A program made the translations under genes and the position numbers. The notes beneath the pieces are model-generated. The model was not told the origin of the DNA. It made no database searches and saw only the letters and a list, made by a program, of their open reading frames with translations. From the NCBI GenBank assembly GCA_020436225.1, contig JAGQYE010000088.1, forward strand, positions 1-44,713: a stretch of 44,713 nucleotides of DNA. The letters are read 5' to 3'. Numbering within the stretch: the first letter of the stretch is position 1; each line of letters opens with the position of its first letter. Below are positions 25,997-33,117 of this stretch, piece after piece. Origin of the DNA: Bacteroidota bacterium (GTDB taxonomy: Bacteria > Bacteroidota > Bacteroidia > Chitinophagales > JADIYW01).

Positions 25997-28078
25997 TTAT
26001 TCAGGATGATAATCGCTTTCTTTATTTTTTAAAATATCGTCGAGATTCATACTCATCTTTTTACATTTATGTTGAACAAATAATTCCATTTGGTCGTCAT
26101 AGTGTTTGTTGCCTTCCACATTGCTCGCACCATAAGGCGAAACACTTTCTATAATCGGACCATTTTCTGTGAACTGTACCAACTCAATATAACTTTCTCC
26201 TGCCTCAGCTTTGTATTTTCCATTTTTATATTTGCTAATCCACATGGTTGCGTTAACATCCGGAATCCCACCAATGGGCAATGCTTTATTTCCTCTCACA
26301 AGTTTTTGTAAATCGCCTAAAGGAACTTCTAAAGTGCCGAAATATTTTAATAAATGCGCTTGAGCTTCTTCTACACATTGTACTAAAAACCATTCTTTAA
26401 TTCTTGTTCGCACTGCCGGAAAATGACCTTCATCAACGAGTTTGTCAATAATTTGTTTAACGATTAAAGCAACCATTGATGCTTGTTTATTGTTTACATC
26501 AGCACTTCTATTCCATTTTTTTAGAAGCTCTAAACTTTCTTTTATTTGCGGATATTTTTTCGGGTCGAGATGAAGAATATCTTCAATGTTTATCATGGCA
26601 TAATTAAACGCCGGATTCATGAATTTTTGATCATATTTTATGGCTTTAAATTCATCATAAGATATTTTCTCTTTGGAAGAAAATAAATATTCCGTTCTTA
26701 AAGCTCTATTGTCGTTATATGCAAAATAAAAATCTTTCAAACTATTCAAATTTTTATTCATATTTTCTGATTTTTTTGTGCAGAAAAATGGTGTGTTGTT
26801 GTTGTTGAATAAAAATCCACATTCAGGATTTATAACTTTTAGTAAACTGTCATAAGTGTAATAATCATTGGCTTTCCAAAGCGTTGCTGAAGTATCGCCG
26901 GGCAATACATGCCACCAATCATAGTGCTTATTTCGCTTAGGAAATTGACCATAATCGATATACATAATATTGTCAAATTTGTCTGCATACATAATATTTA
27001 AACCCGGAAATGCCATTGTTTTTAATGCAGACTGGAATTCATCTAAATTTTTAGCTTTATTCATCTGGTACCATTGCTCCGCACCACGAATATCAAATGC
27101 AGCAGGAAATCGAAGTGCATAATAGTTCCCATCTTTTTCTAATGTTGGACCGTAAACACTTTCATAAAAAGTTTTAGTAATCGGGATTTTAAAAATCCAA
27201 AACAACTTCACCCATATGCGCACTTTCTTTACCTTTAGTGTCAACCATTTTCCGTCAAATTGATATTTTAATTTTTCTGTCGGATGCATTTTTAATTTAT
27301 AAACATCATCATGGTCGGCAAAACTAACTGTATGTGCCCAACCTAAATTTTCATTTGCGCCATGAAAAATTGTAACGCCGCCAGGAAATGTCCCACCTAA
27401 AATATTCCAACCTTCATTAGAATGTAAATGTGCTTCGTACCAAGAATATGGACCTTCTAATGGCTGATGTGAATTGATGCCGAGATATGTATTTCCATCT
27501 TTAGTTTTATGACTGTTTACAGCAAAAGCATTGCTGCCTTTGGGTTGCCTCAAGAAATTATTTTCAATAGAACCATTCGTAATTTTCATGATAGAAAACG
27601 GAACATTCGACATTAATGCCAAACCAATAGTATAACCTACAATTACATCTTTTTCAGTAATAGGAAAGGTGTTGTCTAACCAAACTTTTTCAGGATGTAG
27701 TTTTGCGTATTTATTGACAGCTAATACATAAGCACTTAGTATGTTTCTAAATTTAGGTGAAAAACTTGTTTCAAAATTCTTATCAACTGTTTCGCGCGCG
27801 CCTAAAACAGCACACAAAAAATCCATGATGGCACCATCTTTTCCTTTTACTTCAGATAATCTGCAACGTGCAGTTAATAGATTTTCTTGCATACTTTTAA
27901 AATCATCTTCAGCAGTTGCCCAAGCCAATCCATAAGCCACTTCTTCATCCGTATTTCCATATATATGCGGAACTCCATATTGGTCGCGAATAATTCTTAC
28001 ATTCTTTGGGTTGATTTCTATTGAGAATATTGCTGATGCGATGAAGCTTAGAATAATATAAATAATCGTCTTTTTCAT
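25997..28078 (-). CDS. Penicillin acylase-family Ntn hydrolase, exported
   Basis: 693 residues, signal peptide about 1-20. These proteins self-cleave into an alpha chain and a beta chain that begins with the catalytic Ser. Here the cut should be before Ser182 in PKGSNAFAVNSHKTKDG. N-terminal VRIIRDQYGVPHIYGNTDEEVAYGLAWATAEDDF is the alpha-chain hallmark; GINSHQPLEGPYSWYEAHL and WAHTVSFADHDDVYKL follow in the beta chain. Periplasmic. The family hydrolyses amides, including beta-lactam side chains and N-acyl homoserine lactones; the bound substrate cannot be read from sequence. Upstream gene of a probable unit with the LCM-type methyltransferase; divergent from the AckA-PduL fusion. Confidence 0.9.
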   Translation of the reverse strand: MKKTIIYIILSFIASAIFSIEINPKNVRIIRDQYGVPHIYGNTDEEVAYGLAWATAEDDFKSMQENLLTARCRLSEVKGKDGAIMDFLCAVLGARETVDKNFETSFSPKFRNILSAYVLAVNKYAKLHPEKVWLDNTFPITEKDVIVGYTIGLALMSNVPFSIMKITNGSIENNFLRQPKGSNAFAVNSHKTKDGNTYLGINSHQPLEGPYSWYEAHLHSNEGWNILGGTFPGGVTIFHGANENLGWAHTVSFADHDDVYKLKMHPTEKLKYQFDGKWLTLKVKKVRIWVKLFWIFKIPITKTFYESVYGPTLEKDGNYYALRFPAAFDIRGAEQWYQMNKAKNLDEFQSALKTMAFPGLNIMYADKFDNIMYIDYGQFPKRNKHYDWWHVLPGDTSATLWKANDYYTYDSLLKVINPECGFLFNNNNTPFFCTKKSENMNKNLNSLKDFYFAYNDNRALRTEYLFSSKEKISYDEFKAIKYDQKFMNPAFNYAMINIEDILHLDPKKYPQIKESLELLKKWNRSADVNNKQASMVALIVKQIIDKLVDEGHFPAVRTRIKEWFLVQCVEEAQAHLLKYFGTLEVPLGDLQKLVRGNKALPIGGIPDVNATMWISKYKNGKYKAEAGESYIELVQFTENGPIIESVSPYGASNVEGNKHYDDQMELFVQHKCKKMSMNLDDILKNKESDYHPE

Positions 28079-28203
28079 TTGATGGATTTGTGATAGTAAG
28101 ATACTTGTTTTACTTCAATTTATTTTTATAGTAAGCCGGAAATTAGCTAATGATAAATCGAATTTTTTAGCATGAAGAAATAATGGTAACAGAATATCAT
28201 AAA

Positions 28204-28234
28204 TTTGTGCTCTTTCTTAATTTCCTTATCTTCA
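28204..28234 (+). promoter_or_regulatory. Promoter of the acetate kinase-PduL fusion (TTTG-N19-TATCTTCA)
   Basis: TTTG at 28204-28207, 19 nt, TATCTTCA at 28227-28234 (TAnnTTTG with two changes), then 13 nt to the ATG. Good spacing, moderate -7 match. Confidence 0.5.
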
Positions 28235-28247
28235 CAAAAAAAATAAT

Positions 28248-30053
28248 ATGTACATCTTAGTTGTTAACTGCGGAAGCTCCTCTCTAAAAGCTGATGTATT
28301 AGACTTACAATCAAAAAAAACAATCATAGAATTAGATGCAGAACGATTGCCTTTGCAACCAATTATTCATATAAATAATGAAGAAGTAGTTTATGATGGA
28401 AAACTCGAATTGGGAGAAATTCTCGTTTTCTGTCTGGATAAAATAAAATCGGAATTAGGTGATAAAAAAATTGAAGGCATTGGACATCGAGTGGTTCACG
28501 GTGGCGATTATTACAGTCAACCGGTTTTAATTGATGAAAAAGTTGAAAATGCCATCGAAGAATTATGTGCGTTAGCTCCATTGCACAATCCGGCAAATTT
28601 ATTGGGAATTCAGAAAGCCAAACAAGTTTTTGCCGACTTACCTAATGTGGCAGTCTTTGACACAGCCTTTCATCAAACATTACCCAACCGAGCAAAACAA
28701 TATGCAATTGATAAAGAAATTATAAAAAAATACAATATCAAACGATATGGCTTTCACGGAACAAGTCATAAATATATTGCAGAGCGAGCAGGCACATTCT
28801 TAAAGCAAGACATCAAACATTTGAGAATGATTTCTTGTCATTTAGGAAATGGCGCAAGTGTATGTGCAATCGAATTTGGTAGAAGTATAGAAACATCTAT
28901 GGGAATGACGCCGGTAGAAGGTTTAGTTATGGGCACTCGAAGTGGCGATATTGATGCCGGGATTATTTCATTTTTACAAACCAAAGAAAATTGGACAGCA
29001 CAACAAGCCGAAGATTTTTTGAATAATAAATCAGGCTTGGCAGGATTAAGTGGTTTGAGTAATGATATGCGCGATATATTACAAAAAGCAAGCGAAGGTG
29101 ATGAAAATGCACGAACTGCTATTCAAGTTTTTACTCATCGGCTGACTAAATACATCGGCGCCTACACAGCATTAATGGGTGGATTAGATGTGTTGATTTT
29201 TACTGGTGGCATTGGCGAAAATAGCGCAAATATTAGAAATCGTGTTTGTCAACGTTTGGATTTTTTAGGTATTCTTTTAGATGAAGATAAAAACAAATCC
29301 ACGCAACTAAGTAATGAAAATGATGTTTCCAATATCTCAGACGAAAATGCAAGAGTAAAAACATTAGCCATAAAAACGGATGAGCAATTGGCAATTGCAA
29401 TAGAAACTCAAAAAATAGTTGAAGAAAAAAATAAAGTTAATTGCATTCCGAAAATTCCAATTGCCATTTCTGCAAGACATGTACATCTTACACGCGAAAC
29501 AATAGATATTTTATACGGAAAAGGATATGAGTTAACTTCGTATAAACCGTTATCTCAACCCGGACAATTTGCAGCCAATGAAACAGTAACTATTGTAGGT
29601 CCAAGAAATAAATATGAAAATGTGCGGATTTTAGGACCATTGCGCAGTAAAGACCAAGTAGAAATTTCTAAAACTGATGAATTTTTCTTAGGTATCGATG
29701 CGCCGGTTCGCGAAAGCGGAAATGTTGCCGGAACGCCGGGAATAAAATTGATTGGAAAGAATGGAGAAACAACTATTAAAGAAGGTGTAATTGTTGCTTG
29801 GCGCCATATTCACATGCATCCAACTGATGCTGAATTATTCGGCGTTAAAGACCAAGATATAGTCAGCGTAGATGTTGACGATAATGAACGTCCTTTAACA
29901 TTCAAAAATGTGATTATTCGTGTATCAGATAAATTTAAATTAGAAATGCATATCGATACTGATGAAGGCAATGCTGCTGAAATAAAATCAGGCGAACAAG
30001 GTACTTTAATGACGACCACAAAATTAGTAAGCTTGAATACTAAGAATGTTTAA
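28248..30053 (+). CDS. Acetate kinase-PduL phosphotransacylase fusion
   Basis: 601 residues in one uninterrupted frame. Residues 1 to about 392 are a complete acetate/propionate kinase: NCGSSSLK at 7-14, GHRVVHGG, VFDTAFHQTLP, YGFHGTSHKY, CHLGNGASV, GLVMGTRSGDIDAG and FTGGIGENSANIR. After a short linker (about 393-405) comes a PduL-type phosphotransacylase (about 406-595): metal-site histidines in ARHVHL (His411, His413) and WRHIHMHP (His520, 522, 524), with GQFAANETV and GPLRSKDQVE between. PduL makes acyl phosphate from acyl-CoA; the kinase then makes ATP and acetate or propionate, or the reverse. No PduL shell-targeting peptide or other microcompartment gene is seen, so it probably acts free in the cytoplasm. 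The fusion replaces the usual pta-ackA pair. Confidence 0.93.
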   Translation: MYILVVNCGSSSLKADVLDLQSKKTIIELDAERLPLQPIIHINNEEVVYDGKLELGEILVFCLDKIKSELGDKKIEGIGHRVVHGGDYYSQPVLIDEKVENAIEELCALAPLHNPANLLGIQKAKQVFADLPNVAVFDTAFHQTLPNRAKQYAIDKEIIKKYNIKRYGFHGTSHKYIAERAGTFLKQDIKHLRMISCHLGNGASVCAIEFGRSIETSMGMTPVEGLVMGTRSGDIDAGIISFLQTKENWTAQQAEDFLNNKSGLAGLSGLSNDMRDILQKASEGDENARTAIQVFTHRLTKYIGAYTALMGGLDVLIFTGGIGENSANIRNRVCQRLDFLGILLDEDKNKSTQLSNENDVSNISDENARVKTLAIKTDEQLAIAIETQKIVEEKNKVNCIPKIPIAISARHVHLTRETIDILYGKGYELTSYKPLSQPGQFAANETVTIVGPRNKYENVRILGPLRSKDQVEISKTDEFFLGIDAPVRESGNVAGTPGIKLIGKNGETTIKEGVIVAWRHIHMHPTDAELFGVKDQDIVSVDVDDNERPLTFKNVIIRVSDKFKLEMHIDTDEGNAAEIKSGEQGTLMTTTKLVSLNTKNV

Positions 30054-30101
30054 TAGTTAAAAAACTGAATTGCATAAGCTATTAAAAAAATACAAAGTAA
30101 T

Positions 30102-30137
30102 AAGCATAAATGTTTGATGTAGAAAATATTTATGCTT
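30102..30137. repeat. 10-bp inverted repeat AAGCATAAAT/ATTTATGCTT upstream of the M13 peptidase gene
   Basis: Perfect arms at 30102-30111 and 30128-30137, 16 nt apart, ending 14 nt before the -7 box. The same 10-mer occurs at 14785 and 37796. Confidence 0.5.
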
Positions 30138-30150
30138 CAGAAAATTCCTT

Positions 30151-30158
30151 TACCTTTG
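30151..30158 (+). promoter_or_regulatory. -7 box of the M13 peptidase gene
   Basis: TACCTTTG, exact match, 16 nt before the ATG. The -33 is not TTTG; TTTATG about 18 nt upstream falls inside the right arm of the inverted repeat. Confidence 0.6.
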
Positions 30159-30174
30159 AACATAATTTGAACTT

Positions 30175-32178
30175 ATGAGAAATCTAATTCTTTTGATTGT
30201 AGTGCTTTTTTCTACTTTCACAATAAATGCAAAAGAAGATGTTGTAGGAAAAAATGTGGATACAACTGTAATTCCAGGTGATGATTTTTTTAATTATGCT
30301 AACGGAAATTGGATAAAACACAACCCAATTCCGGCTGCTTACTCTATGTGGAGCATTGGTAATTTAGTTCAAGAAGATGTTTGGGAAAAACTTAAAGCCA
30401 TTAACGAAAATGCTTTAAAATCAGAATCAAAAGATGAAAATACACGCAAAATCCACGATTTCTATAAAACAGCAATGGATACACTTGCCATTGAACAAAC
30501 AAAACTTACACCACTTCAAACCGACTTAAATAAAATTGCACAAATCAAATCCATTCCCGACTTGCTCAATGAAATTGCTTACTTAAGTACTATTGGTGTG
30601 CCAACTGGTTTTGATTTAGGTATCTATCAAGATATGAAAAACAGTGACGTTTATGCTTTGTATTTATCTCAAGGAGGAATTGGATTGCCTGATAGAGATT
30701 ATTATTTCAATGATGATGCACGTACTAAAAAGATAGTCAAAGATTATAAGAATGTGCATTTGAAACGGATGTTACATTTCGTAAAACGAAAATATCAACG
30801 CAGTTCAAATCAAGTTTTTAATTTAGAAAAAAGCTTAGCACTCAAATCACGAAAATTAGAAGATTTACGCGATCCTTATGCCAATTACAACAAGATGTCT
30901 GTTGCTCAATTAAATCAACTAACACCTAATATAAATTGGAATTCTTTTTTTACAGCTTTAAAAATAAATACTGATTCAGTAATTGTTGGTCAGCCTGAGT
31001 TCTTTACTCAATTCGATAGTTTACTACAAGCTGTACCACTTTCTACTTGGAAAAATTATTTGCGCTTTCATCTACTATCAAATTATGCCAACTACCTGAA
31101 TGAAAAAATCAATAAAGAAGATTTTAGATTTTATGGCAAAGTACTTCGTGGTCAACAAGAACAATTGCCAAGATGGAAACGAGCATTATCTTGGGAAGAA
31201 GGCGCAATGGGTGAATTACTTGGTCAGTTATATGTAAAAGATAATTTTTCACCTCAAACTAAGGAACGCTACGAAAATTTATGCGATGATGTATTTGCTG
31301 CATTTGCAGAGCGTATAAAGAATTTAGATTGGATGAGTGAAGCCACAAAACAAAAATCATTGCAGAAATTAAACGCAGTAACCAAAAAAGTAGGCTATCC
31401 TGATAAGTGGAAAGATTTTTCTAACTTAATAACTACAGACAAAAGTTTAGTAGAAAATATAAAAAATGCCGATAAATTTTGGAATGATTATTATGTTCAA
31501 AAACTAAATAAACCGGTTGATAGAACAGAATGGGATATGACTCCACAAACCTATAATGCGTATTACAATCCTTCTAATAATGAAATTGTTTTGCCGGCAG
31601 GAATTTTTGTAATTCCGGGATATAAAGATAGTGAGATTGACGACGCAGTAATATATGGATATGCAGCAGCTTCTACAATTGGTCACGAAATTACACATGG
31701 TTTTGACGACGAAGGCAGACAGTTCGACGCCAAAGGAAATTTACAAAATTGGTGGTTGCCCGAAGATGAAAAAGAATTCAATGAAAAAGCCCAAAAATAT
31801 GTAGAGCAATTCAACAATTATATAGTCTTAGATTCAATGCATATCAATGGAGAAGCAACATTAGGTGAAAATATCGCCGATTTAGGTGGTTTAGTTATAG
31901 CTTTAGATGCCTTCAAAAAAACACAACAATATAAAGAAGGTAAGCTTATCGACGGGTTTACTCCGTTACAACGTTATTTTTTAGGCTATGCATTAGGTTG
32001 GCTCAGCCATCAACGAGACGAAGAATTGGCAACACGTGTCCTCACAGATGTACATTCACCTGCATTTTTGCGTGTAAACGGGCCATTTTCCAATATTGAT
32101 GATTGGTATAATGCCTTTCATGTATTGCCAAATAATAAAATGTACAGAGCACCATCTGAACGTGTAAGAATTTGGTAA
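30175..32178 (+). CDS. M13 family (neprilysin/PepO-like) zinc endopeptidase, exported
   Basis: 667 residues, signal peptide about 1-19 (ending INAKED). The N-terminal M13 domain starts with GDDFFNYANGNWIKHNPIPAAYSMW. The zinc site is GHEITHGFDDEGRQFD with His504, Glu505 and His508; the third ligand is Glu565 in GENIADLGG. VNGPFSNIDDWYNAFHV near the C-terminus is also conserved. Cuts oligopeptides in the periplasm or outside the cell. No lipobox Cys is seen, unlike many Bacteroidota homologues, so it is probably soluble. Single gene with its own promoter. Confidence 0.95.
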   Translation: MRNLILLIVVLFSTFTINAKEDVVGKNVDTTVIPGDDFFNYANGNWIKHNPIPAAYSMWSIGNLVQEDVWEKLKAINENALKSESKDENTRKIHDFYKTAMDTLAIEQTKLTPLQTDLNKIAQIKSIPDLLNEIAYLSTIGVPTGFDLGIYQDMKNSDVYALYLSQGGIGLPDRDYYFNDDARTKKIVKDYKNVHLKRMLHFVKRKYQRSSNQVFNLEKSLALKSRKLEDLRDPYANYNKMSVAQLNQLTPNINWNSFFTALKINTDSVIVGQPEFFTQFDSLLQAVPLSTWKNYLRFHLLSNYANYLNEKINKEDFRFYGKVLRGQQEQLPRWKRALSWEEGAMGELLGQLYVKDNFSPQTKERYENLCDDVFAAFAERIKNLDWMSEATKQKSLQKLNAVTKKVGYPDKWKDFSNLITTDKSLVENIKNADKFWNDYYVQKLNKPVDRTEWDMTPQTYNAYYNPSNNEIVLPAGIFVIPGYKDSEIDDAVIYGYAAASTIGHEITHGFDDEGRQFDAKGNLQNWWLPEDEKEFNEKAQKYVEQFNNYIVLDSMHINGEATLGENIADLGGLVIALDAFKKTQQYKEGKLIDGFTPLQRYFLGYALGWLSHQRDEELATRVLTDVHSPAFLRVNGPFSNIDDWYNAFHVLPNNKMYRAPSERVRIW

Positions 32179-32555
32179 TGAATTATTTATAGTGTTTATT
32201 ACGAAATTGTATAATCAATTTAACGATATTATTTCGTCGCCACTTATAAGGCGGAATATGCCACTTAGCTTTTAAAACATACCATTTACTAAACATCTGT
32301 AATTAGCAAAATAGTTTGAGGTAATATTGTACTTGCAAGCAGAGTTGTTTACGTTCCTCTCATTTTATCTGCTTGGTTGTTTACGGCTTTTTTAGACCCT
32401 GAAGTTTTTAGAAACATAACCAATAGTTTAAGTTTCCATTGTATGGAAACTTATTTTTTGCAAATTCTGTTTATAATATTAGACATCGTGTAACTTTTTA
32501 CAATTGAGATAGTCTAATTGATAAACATACAATATATAACCATTGAACTAAATAT
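32179..32555. other. 377-nt non-coding gap with a hairpin and a possible gene remnant
   Basis: No complete gene is seen on either strand. Two copies of GCCACTTA lie near 32235-32275. A stop-to-stop open stretch (32320-32493, plus strand) encodes a hydrophobic, protein-like run (VVYVPLILSAWLFTAFLDP) without a plausible start codon, perhaps the remnant of a membrane protein gene. A hairpin (32429-32453) interrupts it. TAACTTTT at 32491-32498 may serve the next gene. Confidence 0.4.
32429..32459 (+). terminator. Hairpin with T run, possible terminator
   Basis: TAAGTTTCCAT (32429-32439) pairs perfectly with ATGGAAACTTA (32443-32453) around a 3-nt loop, followed by TTTTTT. The stem is AT-rich and the site lies about 250 nt after the M13 gene, so function is uncertain. 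Confidence 0.5.
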
Positions 32556-32966
32556 ATGAACAATATCTACAAAATATTATTTTTCTTCTTATGCAGCCTA
32601 TTCCTTTTAAATCCTAACATTAGTGTAGCGAAAGATCAAGATTCCGGAGATATAAATGTTACCTTTAGAAGTATTTGGAAATATGAAATGGAACATCCAA
32701 AATATTCTCCTGAAGATGGCATCGCAAAGAAAATATTTTATCTTTCCTTAAACTCGGATGGCACCTTTCATCAATATGTTCAAATTGTTCCACTTATACC
32801 TCAAGATTATTTTAGAGTGAAAAATTATACCGTTGATGGAAAATGGAAAGAAAAAGATGGAAAGCTAATCTTAACAGAATATGGCAAAGAAAATTCTATT
32901 GATTTTAACTATATATTTAATAATTTTGAAAATATTGACAACCAATATATTGCTACTAAGAAATAG
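32556..32966 (+). CDS. Small secreted protein of unknown function (lipocalin-like impression)
   Basis: 136 residues, not recognised. A clear signal peptide (about 1-25, ending ISVAKD) precedes about 110 residues that look beta-rich: DINVTFRSIWKYEM, IFYLSLNSDGTFHQYVQI, YTVDGKWKEKDGKLILTEYG. The pattern of a strand with DGTF followed by GKWKEKDGKLILT is common in small lipocalin-like Bacteroidota proteins, an impression only. Probably periplasmic. It stands alone: a non-coding gap upstream, and a strong terminator immediately after. Confidence 0.6.
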   Translation: MNNIYKILFFFLCSLFLLNPNISVAKDQDSGDINVTFRSIWKYEMEHPKYSPEDGIAKKIFYLSLNSDGTFHQYVQIVPLIPQDYFRVKNYTVDGKWKEKDGKLILTEYGKENSIDFNYIFNNFENIDNQYIATKK

Positions 32967-32997
32967 TTTTTTAATTCTTATCGATTGAATATATTTT

Positions 32998-33026
32998 CGC
33001 TCTTTCTTAGAAAGGGCGTTTTTTTT
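32998..33026 (+). terminator. Intrinsic terminator after the small secreted protein gene
   Basis: CGCTCTTTC (32998-33006) pairs with GAAAGGGCG (33010-33018), one G-U pair, loop tta, then eight T. Confidence 0.85.
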
Positions 33027-33117
33027 ATTTCTAAATTATTAATTCTATCTTCTTCCAACTTGTATAGACTTGTATTTTGTAAATTTAACCGACATAAACA
33101 CGCAGCAACTCTGCAAA

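Noticed and set aside
28248-30053. Bacterial microcompartment locus around the PduL domain
   Set aside because: No shell proteins, targeting peptide, diol dehydratase or aldehyde dehydrogenase genes are nearby.
33070-33117. Upstream TTG start for the FAD/Fe-S oxidoreductase
   Set aside because: Adds 16 residues unlike the family; the ATG at 33118 starts the recognisable protein and a TATTTTG box overlaps the TTG.
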